Below, in pieces: positions 35,528-46,840 of a stretch of DNA of 64,000 bases. The notes beneath the pieces are model-generated. The model did not search any database. It was given only the letters and a program-made list of their open reading frames with translations, and was not told the DNA's origin. The position numbers were made by a program, and so were the translations under genes. The stretch lies in the NCBI RefSeq assembly GCF_027579695.1, contig NC_083577.1:55376283-55440282 (forward strand), in the 5' to 3' direction. The stretch is from Neoarius graeffei (lineage: Eukaryota > Chordata > Actinopteri > Siluriformes > Ariidae). Within the stretch, counting starts at the first letter, position 1. Every line of letters begins with the position of its first letter.

Positions 35528-38500
35528 CAAACATTAATCTAAACCTAAAATCTAAAGCTTCAAACAGCAACTACTAAAACGATAAAAATGTTGGAGTGGA
35601 AACTATGACACACATAAGAGGAGTATTTGTATTATTTGAGCCCCATAGCGGAACTGAACCTAAGTTTTATAAAATAAAAGTAAAGTGATAAACATGGGCA
35701 GTTCTCAAAAGGCTAAACTACAAGTTAATATTTATCAAAGCATACACTTAAGATCTAGAACTTGTATTGTTATACAATACAAGTTATAACTTGTTCTAAC
35801 GTGTAATCTATAACATGGGTTGTTTTAAAATTGACATGGATTTTACATATGCTATATGTTTTAGTAGTTTCTTCCAGAAATGTACTTACTTGCTGATTAT
35901 TATGAAACAAATCATTTTTAATGCAATTATACCAGTCAGGTCATAAATAACACCTTATATCTGTAATTACTGACAAACATCTTCACTCCTCACTTGGAGT
36001 ATTACACTGTCTGCAGTTAATGTTAACAGAGTGATATTACAAAATAGCATCATCAAGCTTCATCAAACCTATACAGCCAACAGCAAGACATGTCATGTGA
36101 TAGCTGTGTAAATCTTCATCTACTGTTTTTCAGTCACACAATTAAAAAAATATCCATTGCACTTGTGTAAGAATGCATACAATACATTTGATTTGCCTCC
36201 TCTCTCTATCTCATCTACAGAGAAGTCTATACACAAAGACATCTCTTCAGGGCTAACAAAGCAGACAACTACATCACAGCATTTCAGCTTTAAGCAACTT
36301 TGACTGGAATTTGTTTAACCATGGGCTGAAGGACACATTGCATTTGTTTAGTTAGACTGGAAAAATTGTAATGAATAACTAGGTTCTATAGAATTTTTGT
36401 TTAAAGTTTTCTTTCTTCTCTTCAAAGTTTACTTCAGGCCAAATTGACTAAATGTCCACACAATAAAAATGCTTTGTAAACATTTATCAGAAAAGAAATA
36501 TTAAAGATGCATTATTTTCTTGTTTAGTCTAAAGCTCTCTAATTTGTTCAAATAAAGTCTGAGCATTGTAATAAATACATGTGTCTGTTGTATGGACATT
36601 TGAAAAGCTAAGAGTGCAAAGCTATTTTAGAACATTAGGTGAACATAAACACAGTGTAACGCAGAGTAATCTTTATTTTCTAACTGAAAAATGAATGAAA
36701 CAAATGTCACTGAGGAATTGACAAGTTTAATGTTTTCAGTCTGAGCTCAGGTGACAAGGTCAGTTTCTTTTCATTCAGGGGTGGTTTGGAATTTTTGTCC
36801 CCCAGAAACCTTTCCCAAATGACTGAAGAAGGAAAAAAAAACATTCAGTCATCATTACATAGATCACCAGTGACCTCAAATACCGAAACATCAAAAGAGT
36901 GGGTCAGATAGCTTCTGGTGAACTTTCACCCAACTCACTACCCTACATTTACAATGTTAGTCAGTGAATGAGAGTAACATAAACCATTGGTGAATAACAT
37001 CTTCCAGGATTCATAACCTTAAATATATAAACAGTGCTATGGCTTCCTTTATCTCACATACAGTATAATTTCCATTTTCTCTCACCACCCGCATCATATT
37101 TATTTTTAACAGCAAAACTAATTTATTATCACTTTTTTTGGCCATTTTCCCACTGATAAGTGGCATCTGAAATAGTAAATTACATGGGTTATGTGTTTAT
37201 CAGCTACATGTCCTGAACTTCTTGAAAGCAGAGAGGTTTTCTCCATTTTTCAAGTTTTTTTTTGCATCTATCACACACCTCTCTTCTCAGCATTTGAAGT
37301 ATCAGCAGCTGTCCTCCAGCACATGAATCTGGCTTCCAGTTTTCTTTCTTTCTTTTTTTTTAAAACTGCACTCCCAGTCATTCTGCACACTGCATACATA
37401 TCTAAACTGGCTGATTTACATTGCTTACAGCAAAGGGACTTTCCCATATAGCTACACAAACAGCATATGCGGCAACTGGAATTCAAACATTTTTGCTGAT
37501 TTCTGCACTCCACTAACACAGATTAGCTCATCAGTTGCTCAATTTACTAAATCTGATGCAAGGCAAATATGTTATTCTTAGAGGGGAATTCATCTAACAT
37601 CTGATGCAATGTATCAGTAAGTCCACATAACTGATACGTGTCCAACATTGCTATTTGATGTTGCAGGAAGAACTGTCAGTGCCAGACATGGAGAAATCCA
37701 ATTAGGATATTTTTAGTTATTTAAAAGCCAATAAAATTTTATAGAATTTTTTACCCAACTTGAGACACGAGATATTCACCTGAATACAACTGGCTTTTTA
37801 TTAGGTTTATACAAAGGAAGTAGCAAGAATCCATATTAACCTCACCCATAACCCTAATGTTAATGTTAAGAGTGACCAGAGGAACTTGGGTTGTGCAAAT
37901 TGTTGCAAATTTTATAAATTTTTACAAAATGGTCACAAAATTTGAGCCCGTTTTTTGTTTGTTTGTTTGTTTGTATCTTGGTCTGTGTATTGTTGTGACA
38001 TCATGCTGATACTAAACCAGTAAATGCAGTACATGCCTAATTTGTGCTCATTGCCTCATTAATGTGATGGAAAAATGGAGTTCACCAATTTGAGAAAGGT
38101 TTGCGCTAATTATCCATAACAGATTTTAGCCAACTGATGGATTATCCAAGCAAATGTGATATTTAAAAGCATGCACTGTATATTAAATGAACAAATGAAT
38201 GAAATGAAAAGAGTCCAGGGCAACACTGCGCAAAGATGTTATGAAAACTTAACTGACAAGTGAGTTTCACCTTTTTTGCACAGGTATTTTAATTAGCTAC
38301 AAAGCAAATTGTGTTGCTTTTTAATGACTATCTCTCCTCCATAATATTATTGGTAGTAAGATTAGATTCCTGTGATATTGCAATTATATACTGAATTGTT
38401 CAAAAAGCCAGATTTATAATTATCAGAAAAATTGCTCTACTGGGAGTCTGTTTGTGTGTGAGTGTGTGTGATAACATGCTTATTTAACATTCGTCCATGC

Positions 38501-39020
38501 TCAAGAAGCCCATGAAGAGACATAATGATACAGCCATCTTCATCCTTTTTCTTCACACTGTACAAAACTAGACTACATTTCGGACCACACACCATTCAAA
38601 TTCATCAGTGAATTAATCAACCAACTGGAAATGAAAAATATCAGCAGCCTTGCAGGGCTATAACAGCAAGACATTTCCCACTGTGAGCAGACACCAAAGT
38701 CCTCAGAGTACCACAGGTGGGTCTCTTTGTATCCCCTCCCGATGGTGCCCCATTTTGGGAAAGCCCCTCAGCAGCAGGATGCAACTGTCTCTAACTGAAA
38801 CCTGAAATACAGGCCTGAGCTCTAGATTTTCCCACTGCACCCCGGGGGATTGATTCCCAGGGATCTGAGCTAAACCCTCTTAAATGTCCCCCTGGCTATT
38901 GTCTTTCTGTTTCAGCTGAAATTCTCAGCGTTCAGTACGGGGTCAGGGTGTGCAGGAATGTTCAAGGTTTGACAGGCATCCCAGCTTTTATATTAGTGTC
39001 AGTTTTAGTAGGCATGTTGA

Positions 39021-39021
<1 letters not shown>

Positions 39022-39086
<65 letters not shown>
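39022..39086. repeat. (AC)n microsatellite, about 32 units
   Basis: Uninterrupted AC run followed by an AC-rich degenerate stretch to about 39285, which gives spurious His/Thr-rich ORFs of 121-186 codons. Confidence 0.95.
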
Positions 39087-39088
<2 letters not shown>

Positions 39089-39438
39089 GGCAAACACATG
39101 CACACTTACGCCCACACATGCACTCAGTCACCCACACATGCACAACTACACTCCACCTACACAAATATCTATATCCAAACACCCACACACTCATACACGC
39201 TCACTCACACTTCTGGGCAAACACATGCGAATGCACGTTTAGACACATTTGCACTAAAACACACATCCACCCACTCACACCCGTGTGGAGGCACAATAAG
39301 TTTTGCAGGCTAGTGGAGCTTTTCTTTGGTCTGATTTCCTCTGGTTGGGAACAGACAATAAAACAAACAACCATCCTCAGTGAACATAGCCTGTGTGTTG
39401 GAGCAGCTGCTGCTGAGTGGATTAGGGCAAGAGTAGAA

Positions 39439-39440
<2 letters not shown>

Positions 39441-39490
<50 letters not shown>
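39441..39490. repeat. (GT)25 microsatellite
   Basis: Uninterrupted GT run, complementary to the AC arrays on either side. Confidence 0.95.
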
Positions 39491-39493
<3 letters not shown>

Positions 39494-39592
39494 ATATACC
39501 TGCTCTGTAACTGCCATGCAACTGTAGAGAACAAAGACAGGTTTTTGTCCCTCCTTCCAATGCTACAGGCATGCACTCTCACTGACAATTAG

Positions 39593-39594
<2 letters not shown>

Positions 39595-39639
<45 letters not shown>

Positions 39640-39657
39640 ACTTACTCTCACACACAC

Positions 39658-39738
<81 letters not shown>
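39595..39738. repeat. (CT)n(AC)n compound microsatellite
   Basis: About 20 CT units, a short spacer, then about 45 AC units with one interruption; the longest dinucleotide array in the window. Confidence 0.95.
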
Positions 39739-39739
<1 letters not shown>

Positions 39740-40090
39740 AGCCTCTACAGCATACAAGCTCATCATTCATCAATGTATTGAAAAACTTCACACACCCAAA
39801 CTACAACAGTGCCATCCTAACTACTCCTGACTTTTATTCATTCTTATTGACATAAATTTACAGAGAAAATGTAATCATACACAAAAATTGAAGAGAGGAC
39901 TTTGCTATGATGAAGTGTGTTAAACAATAAATAGGAAACTCTAGATTGCATCAGCAGAAAGCCCAATGTATAAACACAACTATTCCCTTTTCATTTTCCT
40001 ATACACAGAGTCTTTAAAAGAGTTTCTGAAGTTGTTCTTACCTGTGCACATGGCCGAACTTTTCCATATGCAGACTGCTTTGTCTCTGCT

Positions 40091-40162
40091 TCTCTTCTCT
40101 TCTCTTCTCTTCTCTTCTCTTCTCTTCTCTTCTCTTCTCTTCTCTTCTCTTCTCTTCTCTTT
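40091..40162. repeat. (TCTTC)n microsatellite
   Basis: About 14 pentamer units, strongly pyrimidine/purine asymmetric. Confidence 0.95.
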
Positions 40163-41448
40163 TTCCTTCCCTTCTCTGCTCTTTTGTATAAGTGCTAGTG
40201 AAACCTGCAAAATCCTGTTGAAGGACTGCTATCCTCTGTGTATATATGTATGTGTGTCTGTAAGTGTGTATGTATTTCTCAGGCCGAGCCCTCGCTGCTT
40301 ACTGTGCTTATCTGCATGTCACTGTGAGTGGCTTATCCACTGGCAGTGGGTTTAACTACATAGCATCTCTCCACCCCCGGGCCAGCATAGTAAGCATGCG
40401 TGAGCGTGGAGGCTTTCTGCCTACATACAGCTCTCCATGTCAGCTCCCCCTACATACATTCATACTCACATGCACATATACACTCCCTCACCTCCTACCT
40501 CAAAATACCATCATGTGACCAGCTTGCCTCAGCAAACCCCATACCCCACACATAGGCTAGCCTGTTTTCTCTGGTTTTTATACTCTCTGACTCTCTCTTT
40601 TCAAAAACACATTTTCTGCTTAGAATGTGTTTATGAACACAATTTCAATAATACAGTTTTTTAAACATTGTAATATTCATGCACAGCATAATAGGCAGTA
40701 ATGTAAATAATAGTGGGCTTTGGCTGAAATTTATTTTGCTTGTTACCTAAAGAATACATCTATGACAGCATAATGGTATGACAGTACAGTATATGGTGAT
40801 AATACAGTTAGGGGAAATTACAATGTTAATGTTATATTATGAAAATGGTGTTTGTGACATTAGAAATAAAAAAGCAATTTCCAGATGCATCATAAAATAT
40901 GTTGGGTTTTTTTTATTTTATTTTGTTTGTTTGCATTTTTTTTGTTAAATAAAATAGCCTATGTATTAGATAAAGAATACAGCATTCATACATGGAATTT
41001 AATACCATCCTTTTTGTAATGTGAATATACTGTAACGCATTGAAAAGTAGCATATTGGATTGTACAAACATGAAAACAACCAGATACCTGACTATCTCCT
41101 GTGGACTAAATAGGAGAATTCAACTAGACATAGAAATATTTGTTCACAATAAATTGCCCCATGATGGTGTCTTTGTTACTGAAATCAATCATTCACAGCT
41201 TAAAATGAAAATAGGTCACTTTTTTAAATTTAACACTTCTTGTGTGTAGTGTTCACTTTTCCACAAGCATCTCACGGTAGTCATGAGAGTCAGTTTTCAT
41301 TTGACTTTCGTTTCATTCTTAAACTCCCCCAAAATAATTTCCCCAAAGATTTACAGGCTACAAAGAAACAGCAAGCATGTACTGTCCTTGGTTGACAAAG
41401 TGATCAAATCAAAGGACAGTGGTGCACAGTATTTTTCTGTATGTGCTT

Positions 41449-41469
41449 GGGGGGGGGGGGGGGGGGGGG
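41449..41469. repeat. Poly-G homopolymer (21 nt)
   Basis: Twenty-one uninterrupted G. Confidence 0.95.
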
Positions 41470-41884
41470 TATTCAGGCTTCCGAGAACTGATCAAAGTAG
41501 TGTTGTTGGTCAACTGACATATCCCTTCTAAATTCTTAGCTTTTCATAAGAAGGTCAGAAATGTGAATCATGGCTGTTTGAGAGACACATCATTTAAATA
41601 GCTAAAATTTTATTAGTGTGCAGCTCTGCACATTCCTTCACAACCTTCAAGACATACCTGAAGATGCAGCTCTTCTGAGAGTGTCTGAAAATCTATGCAG
41701 AAATGCCAGTCATCTCCCCATAAGTGTGTGGGGTCCAAAGTCTGAGACTGGTAGTGAAAGTGTTTCTATTTTGCATTCTTATCTAATTTAAAACAACAAT
41801 TTCATTACAAAGTAAACTGTTCACAACAACCTGAGTCAAAAAATTACTGTAGAAATAAACTCACCAGCTTTAACAGTACAGCTG

Positions 41885-42261
41885 TACAGCTGTGTGTTTA
41901 TGCAGTTATCCAATCAGCCAATCATGTGACAGCAGCACAATGCATAAAATCATGCAGATACGAGTCAAGAGTTTCAGTTAATGTTCACATCAAACATCAG
42001 AATGGGAAAAAATTTGATGTGTCTGACTTTAACTGTAGTATGGTTGTCTGGCCCAGATGGGCTGGTTTCAATATTGTTGAAACTGCTGATCACTTGGGAT
42101 TTTCACACACAACAGTTTCTCGAGTTAAGAATGGTGCAAAAACAACAACAACAACAACAACAATAACATCCTGTCTGCAGGTTGAAACACCTTGTTGAGG
42201 AGAGAGATCAGAGGAGAATGACCACACTGGAAGTCTATAGTAATTCAAATAATCTATCACA
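41885..42261 (+). mobile_element. Tc1-like element, 5' fragment
   Basis: The segment with ATGCAGTTATCCAATCAGCC, CATAAAATCATGCAGATACG, GAGTTTCAGTTAATGTTCAC and TGGGATTTTCACACACAACA matches a fish repeat I recognise as Tc1/mariner-related. It contains a decayed start and helix-turn-helix-like peptide (GFNIVETADHLGFSHTTVSR). A CAA run (42141-42163) replaces an A-rich stretch of the family. The 3' catalytic part is missing. A minus-strand relative lies at 46841-47465. Confidence 0.6.
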
Positions 42262-42498
42262 AGGCTAACACAGATGAACAACCATTCCCACCTACACTCA
42301 CACCTATGGGCAATTAAGAGTAGCCAGTTGACCTAATCTTCATGTTTTAGGACTGTGGGAGGAAACCAGAGCACCTGGAGGTGCACAAGGTGAAAATGCA
42401 AACTCCACACAGAAAGACCCCAGTCAGCCACAAGGTCTGAACCAAGAACCTTCTTGCTGTGAGGCAACAGTGAAAACCTCTGTACCACTGTGTCATCC
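42262..42498 (-). mobile_element. V-SINE fragment, old
   Basis: On the minus strand it runs from the head (complement of ACCTTCTTGCTGTGAGGCAA, 42448-42467) through the conserved body to GGGCAATTAAGAGTAGCC. It lacks the distal 3' end. Many substitutions separate it from the young copies at 59 and 61 kb. Confidence 0.7.
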
Positions 42499-42717
42499 CA
42501 ACAAACCAGCCCTTTGTATTTAATCCTTCGTTTGTCTAATTTTTATTTCAGTTTTATTTGTTATCTGTTTGACATTTTCTTGCTACTGTAACACGTGAAT
42601 TTCCCCGATGTGGGATGAATAAAGTGAATCTAATCTAATCTAATCTAATCTAATCTAATCTAATCTAATCTAATCTAATCTAATCTAATCTAATCTAATC
42701 TAATCTAATCTAATCTA
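42499..42717 (+). mobile_element. LINE 3' terminus with (AATCT)n tail
   Basis: The last part reads GAATTTCCCCGATGTGGGAT, then GAATAAAGTGAATC, then about 18 TAATC units (42627-42717). This sequence before the tail is typical of fish LINE 3' ends and differs from the one at 3.0 kb, although the tail unit is the same. No coding part is present. Confidence 0.65.
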
Positions 42718-42773
42718 AAAACCCTGTCATATTGTATCTGTAGGCGTTCTGACTGTGTTACATGTACCCAGAT

Positions 42774-43073
42774 CAGCGTTTCTCAACCTTTTTTCAGTCA
42801 CGGCACCCTTCAGAAGTATGCAAATTCTCAAGGCACCCCCATATAAAATATACGTAGTCATGCTGACCTCGGCAGTGACGTTGTGACATGGGAAAGGGGG
42901 CCGTGAGACAAATTTTGATGATGCATGAGACGGTGATGATCTGCATTAGTGTAACTATTGTTTTTTGGAAATTTAATTCATTTTATTTATTTCAATGTTA
43001 GAATATATATAATTTTTTGACGGCACCCCTAATGAAGCCAGGGGTGCCGCGGCACCCCAGTTGAGAATGGCTG
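42774..43073. mobile_element. hAT MITE (300 bp)
   Basis: The ends are CAGCGTTTCTCAACC and the reverse complement of AGTTGAGAATGGCTG. The first is the CAG...TTCTCAACC terminus typical of Charlie-type hAT elements. The flanking 8-mers are ACCCAGAT (42766-42773) and ACCTAGAT (43074-43081), an 8-bp target duplication with one mismatch. A subterminal GGCACCCC motif is also inverted. No ORF is present. Confidence 0.8.
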
Positions 43074-43182
43074 ACCTAGATCAACTGCTTTCTGTGTGTT
43101 GTAATTCCATGTACTAGAACTTACTTTATACTGCTCTCTTCTTCTTCCTCCTTGTCCAGCACTGTTGCCAGGTCGGGGTCCA

Positions 43183-43886
43183 TTGCTGCTTTTCCACTAC
43201 CAACGCGGCTGAGTTGGGCTGAGCCGTGCCGTGCTGAGTTGGGCTGAGTCGAGCTGAGTGGGGCTGTTGGAGTTGCATTTCGACTACAACCACGCTGAAC
43301 CGTGCTGGCTGGAAGTGGGTGGACACATTGGGTGGAGTTAGTGAAAGTGGGTGGACGTCACGTGATGTCGTTAGGCGGCGCAAACAGTGATATCAGTGAC
43401 CTTTTAAGCGGTAGTCTCACGACCCGGATAGTAAACAATAAACATGGAGGACATGGAGTCGTTAGTGTTGCTGGTCTTGGTGCTGTGGCTTGTTGTCACC
43501 GACAACGCCAACAGATACTGGCAAGAGCGTATAGATGAGGCGAGGCGCATAAGGCTTCAGAAATTCTCGTAATTCGTAATTCTTCTTCTTCCGGGTTTAC
43601 GGTGTTTACAGATCCCAGCGTGCTCGCGGGGCGTGTGTGGGCATGTGAGGACACTCCTCCTCACCAATCAGTGCACAGGGGAGTGTCTCCTCACGCCCCT
43701 AGCCCCACTCGGCTCGGTTTGGCTCGCTTCAGCCCCACTCCAAAACCGTGTGAGTTTTGGGAGCTGAGCAGGGCTGAAGCGAGCTGAGTCGTGCTGCTCT
43801 AAGGTAGTCGAAACGCGAGCCGTGTCGGGCTGAAGTGAGCTGAAGTGAGCTGAAGTGAGCTGAAAAAGGGTAGTGGAAAAGGGCCA
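43183..43886 (+). mobile_element. PIF/Harbinger-like element, internally deleted
   Basis: The ends share CTTTTCCACTACC as inverted repeats (43188-43201, and the complement at about 43869-43881). The interior is GC-rich with many GCTGAG/GAGCTGA words and three tandem GCTGAAGTGA units near 43832. A short ORF begins at 43444. The CpG-rich interior resembles decayed promoter-carrying Harbinger derivatives in fish. The 3-bp target duplication is not clear. Confidence 0.5.
43444..43572 (+). pseudogene. Possible Harbinger transposase N terminus
   Basis: A 42-codon ORF starts MEDMESLVLLVLVLWLVV and continues with Arg-rich DEARRIRLQKFS before a stop. Harbinger (HARBI1-like) transposases often start with an acidic tag, a leucine-rich stretch and then basic residues. 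None of the catalytic nuclease region is present. Confidence 0.3.
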
Positions 43887-43929
43887 CATGTGGACCCTAT
43901 TGATCCACATGTCATATTAATTGGAGCAT

Positions 43930-44168
43930 AGTTTTATGCCGGACGCCCTTCCTGCCACAACCCTCCCATTTACACACACGTTCACACCTATGGGCAATTT
44001 AGAGTAGCCAATTAGCCTAACTGCATGTCTTTGGACTGTGGGGGAAACCAGAGCACCCAGAGGAAACCCACACAGACACAGGGAGAACATGCAAACTCCA
44101 TACAGAAAGCCCCCCGGTCACTGGGCTTGAACCCAGACCCTTCTTGCTGTGAGGCAACAGAATAACCA
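43930..44168 (-). mobile_element. V-SINE relative, variant 3' part
   Basis: On the minus strand the head (complement of CCTTCTTGCTGTGAGGCAAC) and the conserved body are clear. The 3' part, seen on the plus strand as TTATGCCGGACGCCCTTCCT, belongs to a different subfamily from the abundant copies. An insertion-like AATAAATAAATAAAT follows the head at about 44170. Confidence 0.7.
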
Positions 44169-44768
44169 CTAATAAATAAATAAATCTACTAATAATCACT
44201 AGAATTAATAATAGAAATGAAGGACAAATGCTTTTAAATGGAATTATCTGAGGAATCATTTTTCACCCTTGTTTGTTATTTGGTGGATATTAGTTCTGTA
44301 ACATGTACTGCAGCTGTGAATCATCTAATAAATAAATGTTTAGTTGGAACTAAGCCTCACTTGTAAGTCACTTTCAACAAAAGCCTCTGCCACACGAATA
44401 AATGTAATGTATTAGATGAAGCAATCCCATAGATACTTTTATCCATTAGCTTTAGTTGTGCATTAACAGTATGTGGGTGCATTAATGACTTTGGGATTAC
44501 TTAGTGATGTTGATAATTAGGCTATTTGAAAAGCACTGACAAAAGACATTTATTCATTTACATTCAAGACATGTGCATGTAAGTTAAAATTATATGTGGG
44601 CAGATGATGGTGAGAAAGTGTTCATTCTTTGATACCATCCATAAAAAATGTATAGATTGTGCAATAAATCACGAGTCTTATTCAGTGATATAGTCCTGTC
44701 CTTCTACAAACACACATCACACCACTTACACTCCAACTGAAACAAAAATAAGCATTCATTGTTCTTTA

Positions 44769-45025
44769 AAGGGCACAGTGGTGCAGTGGTTAGATCTGTC
44801 ACCTCACAGCAAGAAGGTTCTTGGTTCAAACTTCATGTTGACTGGGTAGAGTTTGTATGTTCACTTCATGTCTGTATGGGTTTCCTCTGCATGCTTCAGT
44901 TTTCTCCTACAGTCCAAAGACTGTAGTCCAAAGACATGCGGATTAGGTCAACTGGCTGCTCTAAATTGTCCATACAAGGGAATGGTTGTTCATCTCTGTG
45001 TTAGCCCTGCAATAGATTGTAATTC
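44769..45025 (+). mobile_element. V-SINE, old copy
   Basis: The head is GGGCACAGTGGTGCAGTGGT and the B box has decayed (TTGGTTCAAACTTC). The body is GTTTGTATGTTCACTTCATG. CAGTCCAAAGACT is partly repeated in tandem (about 44911-44938). The 3' end is missing. Confidence 0.7.
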
Positions 45026-45345
45026 TTTGAGTTACTAAGGCTACGTTCACACTGCAGGCTGAAGTGACTCAAATCCGATCTTTTCGCCCATATGTGACCT
45101 GTATCCGATCTTTTATTGACAATATGAACGACACAGATCCGATTTTTTCAAATCCGACCCAGGCCGTTTGGATATGTGGTCCTAATTCCGATTCCTATCC
45201 GCTCTTTTCATATGCGACTTCAGTCTGAACCACCAGGTCGCATTCATCCGACTTACACGTCATCAACAAGCCACAAACGTCACTATTCTGCGCTGAAGTA
45301 GGCGGCGGGTCTCTCAAAAAAAGTTACAACAACATGGCGCATAAT

Positions 45346-45710
45346 CACGGGCGCAGATAGAGGGGGGGGACTCGTCCCACCCAGATTTAAATTCACCTCG
45401 TTCGGTTCCCCCCACTTATAGGGAGGAAAAAACGTCTATGCTGTCTTTCTTTGCATAAGGCAAACCTCACGGAAAAATCAAAAGACTAATTACCATTCGG
45501 TTTATTGAGGTGCACAGCAGTGTATACATAGTTGCAACAACTCACATAAAACAAAGACTGATATTCGGTTGGTTGAGCTGCGCAGACTGCACAGGTTGCG
45601 AGCTCGAGCTTGGTTGCTATGGTAACCCAAAACAAGTTTGACAGGCATATCGGGGTTGGTTTGCTGGCAGCTTTGTCCCCCCCAGTTCAAAAAACGTATC
45701 TGCGCCCCTG
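45346..45710. mobile_element. hAT MITE nested in the Harbinger element (365 bp)
   Basis: The left end is CACGGGCGCAGATA and the reverse complement of the right end is CAGGGGCGCAGATA. Flanking 8-mers are CGCATAAT (45338-45345) and CGCATGAC (45711-45718). The interior has no meaningful ORF. Removing it rejoins the surrounding Harbinger sequence (AACATGGCGCATGACATC), so the hAT arrived after the Harbinger element. Confidence 0.8.
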
Positions 45711-45718
45711 CGCATGAC

Positions 45719-45871
45719 ATCAATGCGAGGGACGCTTCGGGCTGTGAAGGTTCTGAATCTTCTCAATGGAAGGACGCAGAGGTTAGGGAGCTGATTTCCA
45801 TTTGGGGGGATACAGCTATTCAAGCTAGATTGGATGGGTCATACCGCAACTGGGCGGTTTTACTTCCGTAA
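45719..45871 (+). pseudogene. Harbinger Myb/SANT-like protein, fragment
   Basis: After the nested hAT, the plus-strand frame reads SQWKDAEVRELISIWGDTA then IQARLDGSYRNW and stops. The spacing of tryptophans and the D-AEV-LI-IW pattern match the N-terminal Myb/SANT-like DNA-binding domain carried by PIF/Harbinger elements and by host genes derived from them. Only the first two helices are present. Confidence 0.65.
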
Positions 45872-46071
45872 ACACTGGCCATGCTCACTGCATGTGACGT
45901 CGTCATATCCTGCAATGCGCATGCAGAACACTTTTAGGTCGCTTTCGTTCATACTGAGGATCACATACAAGTCGCATATATTTGTTAATGTGAACGACCT
46001 CACAAAAAAATAGGATTTCACAAAAAAATCGGAATTGAGCATTAAGCCTTGCAGTGTGAACGTAGCGTAAG

Positions 46072-46838
46072 AGGCTGTCCACACGGCAACGGATTCAGGT
46101 GAATCTGATAAAATTGTTTATCGTTTCGGCCTGGCGTCCACACTGCACCGGTGTTTTGGGTGCCCCAAAACGAGAACGGGTTCCAGAGTGGAAAAATCTG
46201 GCAACGGCGCCGTTGCAAAGTCGTCTGGATGAGTAGAACGGATTTGTTTACAATGACGTCACAACCACATGACTAGAACAAGCAGCACTCTCGCTGTTTT
46301 GTATGAACCACTGCATTGCATTCACTTTTGTATACAGCTTTTCTTTTAAATAAACAAGTAACTGAACCATTTCTTGAATTTATTTTTTTTATTGGATAAG
46401 ACTGCTTTTCAAAATGTTTACACACAATATAAAAAGTTATATAAATTATATAAAAATGCTTTTCAAAATATTCACACACAATAAGAAAATTAAGTTATAT
46501 AAAACTATGCACACTAATAAAACTAATTTGTACACACAGAAGGCACGATTTCCTCGCGTAGCCGCAGCCATCTTCTTCTTGTTGTTGTGTGTTTGTTCCT
46601 GTGAGTGCTTCACGGCGGGTAGAAGAAGGGGTTTATGCGCATACGTCCTACTTCTTCTATTGTTCTGGTGTCTCCGATGGGACCGTCTTATAGCGCACGT
46701 AGAGGTGTGGCATGTGTATTGTATCGTTTTCAGCAAGCGTTGCGTTGCCATATGTACCTGATATTTTACTGATCCATTGCCCATGTGGACGCAATATTTT
46801 TTTAAATAAAATCTCGTTGCCGTTGTCGTGTGGATGTA
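46072..46838. mobile_element. MITE with degenerate long inverted ends
   Basis: The left end AGGCTGTCCACACGGCAACGG and the reverse complement of the right end, AGGCTACATCCACACGACAACGG, align with a small gap. Further blocks (GCGTCCACA...GGGCAACGG-like) pair more weakly. The interior is AT-rich, with two 55-bp tandem copies of GCTTTTCAAAAT(G/A)TTCACACAC-like sequence (46403-46510). A Harbinger-like origin is possible, but no clear target duplication was found. Confidence 0.5.
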
Positions 46839-46840
46839 GC

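Larger units (their letters stand above)
35528..41884. other. Unidentified DNA with long microsatellites
   Basis: No gene is supported. The microsatellites between 39.0 and 40.2 kb and the poly-G at 41449 are listed separately. A minus-strand donor-like site (GCACAG then GTAAGAAC at about 40041) adjoins a purine repeat and is not convincing as an exon. The block at about 38690-38950 is GC-richer than its surroundings. Confidence 0.35.
45039..46067 (+). mobile_element. PIF/Harbinger element, truncated, 1.03 kb
   Basis: The left end GGCTACGTTCACACTGCAGG and the reverse complement of the right end (CGCTACGTTCACACTGCAAG) are near-identical. The flanks carry TAA at 45036-45038 and 46068-46070, the 3-bp target typical of PIF/Harbinger. 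The interior holds part of the Myb/SANT-like second protein of these elements (45719-45871) and is interrupted by a hAT MITE (45346-45710). Confidence 0.85.

Noticed and set aside
38948-39510. His/Thr-rich ORFs of 121-186 codons
   Set aside because: Generated by the AC array and the degenerate AC-rich stretch after it.
41640-41705. Short stretch resembling a LINE C-terminal segment (TTCAAGACATACCTGAAGAT)
   Set aside because: Too short and too diverged to assign; no flanking LINE sequence.
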